Assembly (NCBI RefSeq): GCF_041320705.1
Contig: NZ_JBGGTQ010000001.1
Location: 589,317-653,316 of the forward strand
Direction of reading: 5' to 3'
DNA length: 64,000 nucleotides
Source of the DNA: Kineococcus mangrovi
GTDB lineage: Bacteria > Actinomycetota > Actinomycetes > Actinomycetales > Kineococcaceae
The notes beneath the pieces are model-generated. The model did not search any database. It had not been told where the DNA came from and saw only the letters and a list, made by a program, of their open reading frames with translations. A program made the position numbers and the translations under genes. Of this stretch, positions 52,051-61,008 are shown one piece after another (position 1 is the first letter of the stretch; each line of letters opens with the position of its first letter).

Positions 52051-52497
52051 GTGTCGACCCCCACGACCGGTGAACCGGCCGGCGACCCGCCCGCGGACGC
52101 CTCCACCGACCTGGTGGAGCTGCGGGTGCCGGCCGACCCGGCCTACCTGACCGTCGTGCGCACCGCGAGCGCCGGGTTGGCCGCCCGTCTGGACCTGACC
52201 CTCGACGAGATCGAGGACCTGCGCATCGCCGTCGACGAGGCGTGCACGCTGCTGCTGGGCCCGAGCCCGTCCGAGGCCGACCTCGTGGCGACCTTCCGCC
52301 TCGGGGAGGGGTCGCTGGAGGTGGAGGTGCGGGGACCGGCCCGCGAGCTGCCCGAGCGCTCGAGCTTCGCCTGGGCGGTCCTGGAGGCCCTGGTCGGGGA
52401 GGTCTTCACGGGGACCTCGGCCACCGGGGCCTGGATCGTGCTGCGGCACAGCAAGACGTCGGGCGCGCCGCTCGGCGTGGTCGCGGGGGTCGGGTGA
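52051..52497 (+). CDS. RsbW-like anti-sigma kinase
   Basis: 148 residues with a GHKL ATPase fold: VELRVPADPAYLTVVRTASAGLAARLDLTLDEIEDLRIAVDEACTLLL carries the N-box (D-E-A-C in place of E-x-x-x-N), with later LEVEVRGPARELPE. It is expected to bind the following sigma factor and inactivate it by binding or phosphorylating an anti-anti-sigma factor. GTG 52051 is used because AAAGGA lies about 10 nt upstream; a TTG at 52003 is in frame but sits at a TACGTT -10. Stop overlaps sigF. Confidence 0.85.
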   Translation: MSTPTTGEPAGDPPADASTDLVELRVPADPAYLTVVRTASAGLAARLDLTLDEIEDLRIAVDEACTLLLGPSPSEADLVATFRLGEGSLEVEVRGPARELPERSSFAWAVLEALVGEVFTGTSATGAWIVLRHSKTSGAPLGVVAGVG

Positions 52498-53294
52498 ACG
52501 GTACGTCGCACCGTTCGCCGGCGCGGGACGTGCCGGCAGCGCGCGGGGGCGAGCACGACGCCGACACCCCGCTCCTGGAGCGCATGGCCTCCCTCGCTCC
52601 CGACGACCCCGAGCGGGCCCGCCTGCGCGAGCAGCTGACCCGGCGCCACCTCCCCCTCGCCGAGCACCTGGCCGCCCGCTTCGCCGGCCGGGGGGAACCG
52701 CAGGACGACCTCGCGCAGGTCGCGACCATCGGCCTGCTCAAGGCCCTCGACCGCTTCGACCCCGCGCGGGGGGTGCCGTTCGGCGCCTACGCGGTGCCGA
52801 CGATGCTCGGTGAGATCAAGCGGCACTTCCGCGACCGCGGCTGGGCCATGCGCGTCCCGCGCCGGGTGCAGGAGGCCGGCCGCCTGCTCGCCGACACCCG
52901 CGAGGTGCTCACGCAGGAACTGGGCCGCGCCCCGACGGTGACCGAGCTGGCCGAGCGCACCGGCCACGACGCCGACGACGTCGTGGAAGTGCTCGAGGCC
53001 GCCAACGCCTACTCGACCGTCCCGCTGGACACCGGGTCGCCGTCCTCCCCCGCCCTCGCGCTCGGCGAGGACGACGCGGCGCTGGAGAGCGTGGAGAACC
53101 GCGAGGCGCTGCGCCCGCTGCTGGCGGCGCTGCCCGTGCGCGAACGCCGGATCCTCGTGCTGCGCTTCGTCCGCGGGATGTCGCAGTCGCAGATCGCGGC
53201 CGAGGTCGGGATCTCGCAGATGCACGTGTCGCGGCTGCTGAACCGGACGCTGGCGCGGTTGCGCGAGGGCCTCGGCGACGTCGACGGGGCCTGA
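52494..53294 (+). CDS. sigF: SigF/SigB-family general stress sigma factor
   Basis: 266 residues. Sigma-70 regions: RLREQLTRRHLPLAEHLAARFAGRGEPQDDLAQVATIGLLKALDRFDP (2.1-2.2), GVPFGAYAVPTMLGEIKRHFRDRGW (2.3-2.4), MRVPRRVQE (3), and ALPVRERRILVLRFVRGMSQSQIAAEVGISQMHVSRLLNRTL (4). Coupled GTGA to the RsbW-like gene, matching rsbW-sigF pairs such as mycobacterial usfX-sigF. Confidence 0.92.
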   Translation: MNGTSHRSPARDVPAARGGEHDADTPLLERMASLAPDDPERARLREQLTRRHLPLAEHLAARFAGRGEPQDDLAQVATIGLLKALDRFDPARGVPFGAYAVPTMLGEIKRHFRDRGWAMRVPRRVQEAGRLLADTREVLTQELGRAPTVTELAERTGHDADDVVEVLEAANAYSTVPLDTGSPSSPALALGEDDAALESVENREALRPLLAALPVRERRILVLRFVRGMSQSQIAAEVGISQMHVSRLLNRTLARLREGLGDVDGA

Positions 53295-53301
53295 GGGGCC
53301 G

Positions 53302-53709
53302 TCAGCGGCCCACCTCGGCCGAGACCGCCGGCAGGAACAGCCCGATCCCCACGGCGACGGCCGGCAGCACGAGCAGCGCCCCCAGCCACGGCGACCCGCC
53401 GGTGAAGGCCGGCAGCCCGGCCGCGATCTGCAGGACCTGCCACACGAGGAGCGGCGAGCGCGCCCACGTCGCGCTCCGGAGCAGCCCGTGGGCGCACAAC
53501 GCGATGCCCGCGGCGAAGGCGACGGCGAGCACGACGACCGAGACGACGGCGAGCGGTGCCCGCGAGCCCTCCACGAGCAGCCCGTGGACGAGGTAGCCGG
53601 CACCGACGAGCAGGAGCAGGGCCTCCAGCCCGACGACCGCGGCGACGGCCGTCAGCAGTGGCGGGCGCGGGCGACGTGTCGCAGCCTTGGACGCGGGGAC
53701 GGACGGCAC
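53302..53709 (-). CDS. Small four-helix membrane protein
   Basis: 135 residues. Four hydrophobic helices (about LTAVAAVVGLEALLLLVGAGYLVHG, AVVSVVVLAVAFAAGIALCAHG, LLVWQVLQIAAGLPAFTGG, LGALLVLPAVAVGIGLFLP) after a basic N-terminus. Unknown function; integral-membrane hypothetical common in actinobacteria. GTG 53709 lies 6 nt after a TACCGT -10. Converges with sigF, 7 bp apart. Confidence 0.8.
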   Translation of the reverse strand: MPSVPASKAATRRPRPPLLTAVAAVVGLEALLLLVGAGYLVHGLLVEGSRAPLAVVSVVVLAVAFAAGIALCAHGLLRSATWARSPLLVWQVLQIAAGLPAFTGGSPWLGALLVLPAVAVGIGLFLPAVSAEVGR

Positions 53710-53715
53710 GGGAGC

Positions 53716-53721
53716 ACGGTA
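53716..53721 (-). promoter_or_regulatory. -10 element TACCGT, leaderless start
   Basis: Six nt before the GTG (53709) of the membrane protein gene. Confidence 0.5.
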
Positions 53722-54102
53722 CGGCAGGGCGGCGGGGGCATCCCCGCACCGCGGCTGCGCGTCCCCCGACGGAGGGTCACCGCACGGCGTGTCGACGGGG
53801 GCGCGCCGGAGGAGCGCGGATTACCGGGAGGGGTCTGCCGTGTTACGAGCGTGTGACGTACTCGACATGCGTTCCTCACGATCGACCCGGCCCCACCTCT
53901 TGTGGAAGCGCGCACGAGATGTGACTCTGGATCCCGACGCGATCCCCGACACACGTCGCCACCTGGGAAGTTGCAGGTGGCGATCACGTGTCCCGGCACC
54001 GCCGGCGTTGCCGGTGCTCAGGGATCCCGCGTGTCCAGCTCGTTTCCACGAGGTTGACACGCGTGTCCTGAGACCGAACACGCGAGAAGGAGTGGAACAC
54101 CC
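53722..54102 (+). promoter_or_regulatory. Long regulatory region upstream of whiB1
   Basis: About 380 bp without a convincing gene. It contains a CRP-like half-symmetric site TGTGA-N6-CGACA (53852-53867), a perfect 10-bp hairpin TCGCCACCTG/CAGGTGGCGA with 8-nt loop (53956-53983) that extends imperfectly by outer ACACG/CGTGT arms, and a 12-bp palindrome GACACGCGTGTC (54056-54067) that overlaps a TTGACA-like -35. Mycobacterial whiB1 is also CRP-controlled. Confidence 0.5.
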
Positions 54103-54351
54103 ATGGACTGGCGCCACAATGCCGCCTGCCTCGACGAAGACCCCGAACTCTTCTTCCCCATCGGGAACACGGGGCCCGCAATCCTGCAGATCGAAGAGGC
54201 CAAGGCCGTCTGCCGCCGTTGCGACGTCGTCGACTCCTGCCTGAAGTGGGCGCTGGAGACCGGCCAGGACGCCGGTGTGTGGGGTGGCATGAGCGAGGAC
54301 GAGCGCCGCGCGCTCAAGCGCCGCGCCGCGCGCGCCCGTCGCGCGAGCTGA
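54103..54351 (+). CDS. whiB1: WhiB-family iron-sulfur regulator WhiB1
   Basis: 82 residues. 4Fe-4S, nitric-oxide-sensitive transcription factor. Cluster ligands C9, C37, C40 and C46, the G-V-W-G-G turn (58-62) and the basic C-terminus RRALKRRAARARR. The opening MDWRHNAACLDEDPELFFPIGNTG is diagnostic of WhiB1, not WhiB2/3/4/7. ATG 54103 has AGAAGGAG upstream. The neighbouring pdtaS is in the same position as in Mycobacterium tuberculosis (Rv3219-Rv3220c). Confidence 0.95.
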   Translation: MDWRHNAACLDEDPELFFPIGNTGPAILQIEEAKAVCRRCDVVDSCLKWALETGQDAGVWGGMSEDERRALKRRAARARRAS

Positions 54352-54360
54352 CCCCGGCAC

Positions 54361-54409
54361 CACGTCAGCGAGGCCCTCGACCGTGTTGGTCGGGGGCCTC
54401 GTTGACGTG
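54361..54409. terminator. 22-bp-stem bidirectional terminator between whiB1 and pdtaS
   Basis: CACGTCAGCGAGGCCCTCGACC pairs with its downstream partner (54388-54409) except for two G-U pairs; loop GTGTT. Confidence 0.8.
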
Positions 54410-54426
54410 GCGACCCGGTCGTCGGC

Positions 54427-55938
54427 TCAGTTGCGGACGCTGCCGATCTGGGCGACGTCGCGCCGCACGCGCAGGTCCAGCCGGACCTCGGTGCCGCCGG
54501 ACTCGCTCGCCCCGAACTCCATCCGGCCCCGCAGCTCCCCCGCCACGAGCGAGCGGACGATCTGCGTGCCCAGACCGGAGCTGCCGACCTGGAAGTCCGC
54601 CGGCAGCCCGACCCCGTCGTCGCTGACCACGACCTCGATCCGGTCGTCGGCGGTGTGCTCGACCTTCACCACGACCGTCCCGGCCTTGTCGGATCCGAAG
54701 CCGTGCTCGACGGCGTTCGTCACCAGCTCGGTCAGGACGAGGGCCAGCGCGGTGGCGTCCTCCTGCCGCAGCTCGCCGAACCTGCCCTCGCGGACGGTGC
54801 GGACGCGTTCGGCGTTCTCCATCGCGACCTCGGCGGCCATCATGAGGCAGCGGTCGAGGACCTGGTCGAAGTCGACGTTCTCGTCGATGCCCTGCGACAG
54901 CGTCTCGTGCACCGTGGCGATGGTGGCGACCCGGCGCATCGCCTCCTGCAGCGCCGACCGACCCTCCTCCGAACCGATGCGCCGCGACTGCAGCCGCAGC
55001 AGCGCGGCCACGGTCTGCAGGTTGTTCTTGACCCGGTGGTGCACCTCGCGGATCGTCGCGTCCTTGGTCATCAGCTCGCGCTCGCGGCGGCGCAGTTCGG
55101 ACACGTCGCGCACGAGCAGCAGCGCCGCGACCCGCACCGCCGCCCCGTTCTCCTTGCGCGTCAACGGGATCGCCCGCATCGACAGGGTCGCCGCGTCCGT
55201 CTCGAGGTCGGTGCGCCACGGGGCACGCCCGGTGACGACGAGGGGCAGCGACTCGTCGACGGGCAGGTGGGAGGCGGCCAGCGAGCTGGAGATCTCGGCG
55301 AGGTTGGCCCCGACGAGCTCCCCGATGAGCCCGGCCCGGTGGAACGCCGACAGGGCGTTCGGGCTGGCGTAGGTGACGACCCCGTCGGCGTCGAGGCGCA
55401 GCATCCCGTCCCCGACGCGCGGGGCCCCGCGGCGCGGGCCGGTCGGGGCGGCCGTCTGCGGGAACTCCCCCGCCGCGATCATGCGCGTGAGGTCGTCGGC
55501 GCACTTGACGTAGTTCAGTTCCAGGCGGCTCGGCGTCCGCGACGTGGCCAGGTTCGTGTGCCGGGCCAGCACGCCGAGGACGACGCCCTCGCGGACGACC
55601 GGGATGGTCTCCTCGCGCACGGGGACGTCGTCGTCCCACTCCGGGTCGCGTCCGCGCAGGCTGCGGGCCTCGTCGAACGTCGTGTCCACCTGCGGTCGCC
55701 GGCCGCGCTCGAGCAGCGCCCCGACGACGTCGTCGTAGTGGACGGTCGGGCCGGTCGTGGGGCGGCAGTGCGCGACCGCCACGAAGTGCTGGCGGTCGGC
55801 CGCCGGGACCCACAGGACCAGGTCGGCGAAGGACAGGTCCGAGATGAGCTGCCAGTCGCCGACGAGCAGCCGCAACCACTCCGCCTCCGCGCCCGAGATC
55901 GCGGTCTGGGAGTGCAGCAGGTCCGACATGGTGGGCAC
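54427..55938 (-). CDS. pdtaS: Sensor histidine kinase PdtaS
   Basis: 503 residues. GAF-like domain (about 1-150), PAS (about 175-290), then HisKA_2 with the phospho-acceptor in REVHHRVKNNLQTVAALLRLQSRR and a HATPase domain (LVLTELVTNAVEHGF, VSDDGVGLPADF, SGLGTQIVRSL). Length and order match mycobacterial PdtaS, which phosphorylates the RNA-binding antiterminator PdtaR. GTG 55938 lies 6 nt after a TACGCT -10; ATG 55929 is an alternative. Confidence 0.92.
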   Translation of the reverse strand: MPTMSDLLHSQTAISGAEAEWLRLLVGDWQLISDLSFADLVLWVPAADRQHFVAVAHCRPTTGPTVHYDDVVGALLERGRRPQVDTTFDEARSLRGRDPEWDDDVPVREETIPVVREGVVLGVLARHTNLATSRTPSRLELNYVKCADDLTRMIAAGEFPQTAAPTGPRRGAPRVGDGMLRLDADGVVTYASPNALSAFHRAGLIGELVGANLAEISSSLAASHLPVDESLPLVVTGRAPWRTDLETDAATLSMRAIPLTRKENGAAVRVAALLLVRDVSELRRRERELMTKDATIREVHHRVKNNLQTVAALLRLQSRRIGSEEGRSALQEAMRRVATIATVHETLSQGIDENVDFDQVLDRCLMMAAEVAMENAERVRTVREGRFGELRQEDATALALVLTELVTNAVEHGFGSDKAGTVVVKVEHTADDRIEVVVSDDGVGLPADFQVGSSGLGTQIVRSLVAGELRGRMEFGASESGGTEVRLDLRVRRDVAQIGSVRN

Positions 55939-55944
55939 CGCACG

Positions 55945-55950
55945 AGCGTA
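55945..55950 (-). promoter_or_regulatory. -10 element TACGCT, leaderless start
   Basis: Six nt before the pdtaS GTG at 55938; it decides for GTG over the internal ATG. Confidence 0.5.
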
Positions 55951-55975
55951 CGGGCCCACCACCGGCGGACCCCGC

Positions 55976-58900
55976 TCAGCCCGCCCGCAGGACGGTGCGC
56001 AGGGCCCGCAGCCCCACGGACAGGGCCGCGAGGTCGCCGGCGCCGGGTTCGCCTTCCAGGTCGGTCATCGTCTGCTGCGCGCGGCGCACCGCCGGAGCGT
56101 GCGCGGTCTCCCACGCCTGGACGGCGTCCGCCGCGTCGACGGGGGCACCGCCGGGCACCTCGGCGACCACGGCCGCGGTGAAGTCGCGCACGGCCGAGTA
56201 CAGGTCGTCCCGCAGCGCCGCCCGGGCCAGGGACTGCCACCGGTCGCTGCGCGGCAGGGCGGCGATCCCCTCCAGCACCGTGGTCACGCCGTAGCGGCGG
56301 GACAGCTCGTACCAGACCGCCGCGATCTCCTCGACGCCGCGCCCGCTCGCGGCGGCGACCTCCACGACGTCCAGCAGGGGGAAGAGCGACAGCAGCGCCA
56401 CCGTCCGCAGCGCCTCGTCGGCCGGCACGCCGCGCTCGGTGAACCACTCCGCCTCCGACTGCAGGGTCGCGGAGTCGTCGAGGTCGACGATCGAAGGCGC
56501 CAGCCGGGCCACGGCGGGGGCGAACCGGTCGATCTCGGCGGCCACGTCGATCCCCTCGGGCCGGGTGTGCAGCAACCAGCGCACCGAGCGGTCCAGCAAC
56601 CGCTGGTGGACCTGGCGCATCCGCGACTGGGCGTACGCCTGCACCTGACCGTCCAGGGCCTCCACGGCCGCAGCGCGCTCGGGCAACCCGAACACCTCCG
56701 AGGCCACGACGAAGGCCCGCACGACGTCGGCCGGGTCCGACCCCGTCTCCTCCGCGGCGCGGAACGCGAACGTCAGACCACCCGTCCCGACGACGTGGTT
56801 GACGAGGACCGTGGTGGCGATCTCCCGTCGCAGCGGGTGGTCGTCCAGGTGGTCGCCGAACCGTTCCCCGAGCTCGGCCGGGAAGTACCCGCGCAGCGTC
56901 GAGGCGACCCACTCCTGGTCCGGCAGCGCGCTGTCCAGCACGGCGCGCCCGAGGCTGATCTTGGCGTGGGCGATGAGGACGGACAGTTCCGGCATCGTCA
57001 GCCCGCCGCCCTCGCGCGCCCGGCGGTCCAGCTCGGTCGACGACGGCAGGGCCTCCAGCCTCCGGTCGACGTCCCCGGCGCGCACGAGCACGTCGAGGAA
57101 CCTCCGGTGCGCCGGCAGCAGGCCGGCAGCGAAACTCCCCTCGACGCTCAGCACGACGTTCTGGTCGTAGTTGTCGCGCAGCACGAGCCGGCCGACCTCG
57201 TCGGTCATCCGCAACAGCGTCTCGTCCCGGTCGGCCGGGTCGAGCTGACCCTGGGTGACGAGGTGGTCCAGGAGGATCTTGATGTTGACCTCGTGGTCGC
57301 TGCAGTCGACGCCGGCGGAGTTGTCGATGGCGTCCGTGTTCAGCTTGACGCCCGCACCGCCGGCCCCGGACTGCGCCGCCTCGACGCGCCCGCGCTGGGT
57401 GAGGCCGAGGTTGCCGCCTTCACCGACGACGCGGACGCGCAGGTCGCGGCCGTCGATGCGGATGGCGTCGTTGGCCTTGTCGCCGACGTCGGCGTGCGAT
57501 TCCGTCGAGGCCTTGACGTACGTGCCGATGCCGCCGTTCCAGAACAGGTCGACGGGGGCGCCCAGGACCGCCTTGAGCAGGTCGACCGGCGACATCGACC
57601 GCGTCCCGGGTTCCAGACCGAGGCGCTGCGCGACCTGCGGGCTGATCGGCACGGACTTCGCGGTGCGCGGGTGGACGCCCCCGCCCTCGGAGATGAGGGA
57701 GGTGTCGTAGTCGGCCCAGGACGAGCGCGGCAGCGCGAACAACCGCGCGCGCTCGGCGTGCGAGACGGCCGGGTCCGGGTCGGGGTCGAGGAACACGTGC
57801 CGGTGGTCGAACGCCGCGACGAGCCGGATCTGCTGCGAGAGCAGCATCCCGTTGCCGAAGACGTCCCCGCTCATGTCCCCGACGCCCACGACCGTGAACG
57901 GTTCGGAGCGGGTGTCGTGGCCCAGTTCGCGGAAGTGCCGCCGCACGCTCTCCCAGGCCCCGCGGGCGGTGATGCCCATGGCCTTGTGGTCGTACCCGAC
58001 GGACCCGCCGGAGGCGAACGCGTCCCCCAGCCAGAAACCCCGGGAGACGGCGATCTCGTTGGCGATGTCGGAGAACGTCGCCGTCCCCTTGTCGGCCGCG
58101 ACGACGAGGTAGGAGTCGTCACCGTCGTAGCGGACGACGTCCACGGGCGGCACGGTGGTGCGCACCCCGTCCACGCGCCGCAGATCGTCGGTGATGTCCA
58201 GCAGACCGGCGATGAACGTCCGGTAGCAGGCGATGCCCTCGGCCCACCACGCGTCCCGGTCCACCGCCGGGTCCGGCAGCTGCCTGGCCACGAAACCGCC
58301 CTTGGCCCCGGTGGGGACGATGACGGCGTTCTTGACGATCTGCGCCTTCACCAGCCCCAGGACCTCCGTGCGGAAGTCCTCGCGCCGGTCCGACCAGCGC
58401 AACCCGCCGCGGGCGACCTCCCCGAACCGCAGGTGCACGCCCTCCACGCGCGGTGAGTACACCCAGACCTCGGCGTGCGGGACGGGTTCGGGCATCCCGG
58501 CCACCAGGCGCGGCGAGAGCTTGAACGACAGGTGGGGGTGGGGCTCCCCGTCGGGGCCGTCCTGGTAGGCGTTGGTGCGCACGACGGCCTGCACGACGGA
58601 CAGCAGGGCGCGCAGGATGCGGTCGGCGTCCAGGCTCGCGACGCCGTCGAGCGCCCCGCGCGTCTCCTCGGCGAGGGCGTCGACGAGTTCGGCCCGCTCG
58701 TCCTCGTGCCCCGGCCGGGTCGGAGCGAACCGGGCCTCGAAGAGGCGGACGACCAGCCGGGTGATGCCCACGTCGCTGAGCAGGCAGTTCGCCACGTAGT
58801 CCAGCGAGTACGCCAGACCCACCTGCCGCAGGTAGCGGACGAGGGCGCGCACGACGGCGACCTGCCGCCACGTCAGCTGAGCGACCAGGACGAGGCGGGC

Positions 58901-60910
58901 GAGGCTGTCGCTCTCCGCACGCCCCGACCAGGCCGCCGCGAACGCCTCGGTGAAGCGGGTGCGGGCCGCGACCGGGTCGGCGTCCAGGTGCCACACGTCG
59001 ACCGGCAGCCGCAGGCCGACGTCGTCGACCCACACCCGGCGGCCGTCCTCCCGGGTCAGCTGGTGCGGCCGTTCGTCGGTCACCTCCACGCCGAGGTCGG
59101 ACAGGACGGGCAGGACGGCGCTGAGGGTGACCGGGCTCGTCCGGTAGCTCGTCAGCCGCCACGTGCGGGGCTGCTCGGGGTCCTCCCGCAGGTCGAGCAG
59201 GGGCAGGTCGGTGTCCTCCCCGGAGCGGTCGAGCAGCTCCTCCGCGCGCTGCAGGTCCGCGACGGCCCGGTCCACGGGGACGGAGGCCCGGTACCCGTCG
59301 GGGATGCCGCCCGCCCAGCGCCGCACGAGCGCGGCCCCGGCGTCACCGGCCCGGCCGCGGGCGTCGTCGACGACGTCGTCCTCCCAGGAGCGGGCCGCGC
59401 GCGCGACGTCCGCCTCGAGCTGGGAGACGTCGACGTCGGTGAGCTCCTCGCCCGGCCGGGCGCGGACGACGACGTGCAACCGGGCCAGGACCGATTCGGA
59501 GACCCGCAGGGTGTGCTCGACGGACCCCCCGTCGAAGGCGTCCTGCAGCAGCGACTCGATGCGGGCACCGACCCGCGTCGTGTACCGGTCGCGGGGCATG
59601 TAGACGAGGCAGGACATGAAGCGGCGGTAGTCGTCGCGGCGCAGGAACAACCGCGTCCGGCGCCGCTCCTGCAGGCGCAGGACGGCCAGCGACGTCTCCA
59701 GGACCGTGTCGACGTCGGACTGCAGCAGCTCGTCGCGGGGGAACGTCTCCAGGATGCTCAGCAGGTCCTTGGCCGAGTGCCCGCCCGAGCCGAACCCGGC
59801 GCGCTGCAGGACCTCGGTGGCCTTCTCGGCCACCACGGGGACGCGCTTGACGGAGTCGGTGTAGGCGACGGAGGTGAACAGGCCCAGGAAGCGGAACTCC
59901 CCCGTGACCCGGCCGTCGGCGTCGAACTTCTTGACGCCGACGTAGTCGAGGAACGACGGCCGGTGCACCGTGGCCTGCGCGTTGGCCTTCGTGACGACGA
60001 GCACCTGCGGTTCGGTCGCCTTCTCCCGCACGGGCCCGGACAGCTTGCGCTCCCGGGGCCCGGGCCGTCCGGGGCGCTCGCCGAGGACGCCGAGGCCCGT
60101 GCCGGCCCGGGCGACGAGCAGGACGTCCTCGCCCCCCTCGGCACCCCCGGAGGTCGTGAGGTCGTACTCGCGGTAGCCGAGGAACGTGAAGCGGTCGTCG
60201 GCCATCCAGCGCAGGAACCGCTCCGCGGTCCGCAGCTCGGCCTCGGCGATGCCCTGGGGCGGGTCGATCTGGAGGGCGTCGGCGATCTGCAACGCCCTGG
60301 CCCGCATGGGCTGCCAGCCGTTGACGGCGGCGCGGACGTCGTCGAGGACCCCCTGCAGGCTCGACAGCAGCTCGGCGTCGGCCTCGGGTCCGGGGGCGGC
60401 GTCGACCTCGATGCGGATCCACGACTCGGCCGGTTCCGACGGCGGGGCCGTGCTGACGTCGTGCAGGTCCTCCAGGGCCCCGTCCGCGGCACGCCGGGCG
60501 GCGAGCCGCGGGTGGACGAGGAGGTGGATGGCCCGACCGGCGCGGGTCAGCGCGGAGGTGAGGCTGTCGACCAGGAAGGACATGTCGTCGGTGACGACCT
60601 CGATGGTCGAGCGTCCCTCCCCGGAGCCGGAGGACGGGCCGTCGACCACGCGGACGAGGGTCGTGCCCGGACGGCGGACCGCACCGCACCGCACGTGGGA
60701 GGCGACGGCCGCGAGCAGTTCGGCCGGTGCGCGGTCGGCGAGGTCGTCGGGCGCGGTGTGGGCGAAGTAGTCCAGCAGCAGCCGCTCGACGGCGGTGCCG
60801 GCCGACAACGCCTCGGGCATCCCCTCCCCCCAGCGGTCGTCTCGGGCGCTGGAGGCGGCTCGGACGAGCTCACGGACGCTGCCGACGGGGGCCGAGGAGG
60901 AGGCGGGCAT
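55976..60910 (-). CDS. gdh: NAD-specific glutamate dehydrogenase, large (about 180 kDa) type
   Basis: 1644 residues, close to mycobacterial Rv2476c. Oxidatively deaminates glutamate to 2-oxoglutarate and ammonia. The long N-terminal regulatory region (about 1-720) contains ACT-like segments (ETFPRDELLQSDVDTVLETSLAVLRLQERRRTRLFLR). The catalytic domain includes EVWVYSPRVEGVHLRFGEVARGGLRWSDRREDFRTEVLGL, VPTGAKGGFVARQLP (catalytic Lys), GDMSGDVFGNGMLLS, then the nucleotide-binding part with WNGGIGTYVKAS. The C-terminal helical part is complete. ATG 60910 has GGAG 5 nt upstream. Confidence 0.96.
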   Translation of the reverse strand: MPASSSAPVGSVRELVRAASSARDDRWGEGMPEALSAGTAVERLLLDYFAHTAPDDLADRAPAELLAAVASHVRCGAVRRPGTTLVRVVDGPSSGSGEGRSTIEVVTDDMSFLVDSLTSALTRAGRAIHLLVHPRLAARRAADGALEDLHDVSTAPPSEPAESWIRIEVDAAPGPEADAELLSSLQGVLDDVRAAVNGWQPMRARALQIADALQIDPPQGIAEAELRTAERFLRWMADDRFTFLGYREYDLTTSGGAEGGEDVLLVARAGTGLGVLGERPGRPGPRERKLSGPVREKATEPQVLVVTKANAQATVHRPSFLDYVGVKKFDADGRVTGEFRFLGLFTSVAYTDSVKRVPVVAEKATEVLQRAGFGSGGHSAKDLLSILETFPRDELLQSDVDTVLETSLAVLRLQERRRTRLFLRRDDYRRFMSCLVYMPRDRYTTRVGARIESLLQDAFDGGSVEHTLRVSESVLARLHVVVRARPGEELTDVDVSQLEADVARAARSWEDDVVDDARGRAGDAGAALVRRWAGGIPDGYRASVPVDRAVADLQRAEELLDRSGEDTDLPLLDLREDPEQPRTWRLTSYRTSPVTLSAVLPVLSDLGVEVTDERPHQLTREDGRRVWVDDVGLRLPVDVWHLDADPVAARTRFTEAFAAAWSGRAESDSLARLVLVAQLTWRQVAVVRALVRYLRQVGLAYSLDYVANCLLSDVGITRLVVRLFEARFAPTRPGHEDERAELVDALAEETRGALDGVASLDADRILRALLSVVQAVVRTNAYQDGPDGEPHPHLSFKLSPRLVAGMPEPVPHAEVWVYSPRVEGVHLRFGEVARGGLRWSDRREDFRTEVLGLVKAQIVKNAVIVPTGAKGGFVARQLPDPAVDRDAWWAEGIACYRTFIAGLLDITDDLRRVDGVRTTVPPVDVVRYDGDDSYLVVAADKGTATFSDIANEIAVSRGFWLGDAFASGGSVGYDHKAMGITARGAWESVRRHFRELGHDTRSEPFTVVGVGDMSGDVFGNGMLLSQQIRLVAAFDHRHVFLDPDPDPAVSHAERARLFALPRSSWADYDTSLISEGGGVHPRTAKSVPISPQVAQRLGLEPGTRSMSPVDLLKAVLGAPVDLFWNGGIGTYVKASTESHADVGDKANDAIRIDGRDLRVRVVGEGGNLGLTQRGRVEAAQSGAGGAGVKLNTDAIDNSAGVDCSDHEVNIKILLDHLVTQGQLDPADRDETLLRMTDEVGRLVLRDNYDQNVVLSVEGSFAAGLLPAHRRFLDVLVRAGDVDRRLEALPSSTELDRRAREGGGLTMPELSVLIAHAKISLGRAVLDSALPDQEWVASTLRGYFPAELGERFGDHLDDHPLRREIATTVLVNHVVGTGGLTFAFRAAEETGSDPADVVRAFVVASEVFGLPERAAAVEALDGQVQAYAQSRMRQVHQRLLDRSVRWLLHTRPEGIDVAAEIDRFAPAVARLAPSIVDLDDSATLQSEAEWFTERGVPADEALRTVALLSLFPLLDVVEVAAASGRGVEEIAAVWYELSRRYGVTTVLEGIAALPRSDRWQSLARAALRDDLYSAVRDFTAAVVAEVPGGAPVDAADAVQAWETAHAPAVRRAQQTMTDLEGEPGAGDLAALSVGLRALRTVLRAG

Positions 60911-60995
60911 CAGTGCTCCGGGTCGCGGGTGGATACGCGCTGCCAGCCTAGTGGCGAGCCCGCGCGCTCCGCAGGGCGACGCGCGACCGGCCCCC

Positions 60996-61001
60996 TAGAG
61001 T
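60996..61001 (+). promoter_or_regulatory. -10 element TAGAGT, leaderless start
   Basis: Seven nt before GTG 61009 of the DUF2505 gene. Confidence 0.5.
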
Positions 61002-61008
61002 GACGCCC

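Noticed and set aside
58475..61003. 842-codon open frame on the plus strand opposite gdh
   Set aside because: In DNA this G+C-rich, antisense frames stay open by chance; the translation is low-complexity and the minus strand encodes a clear NAD-glutamate dehydrogenase.
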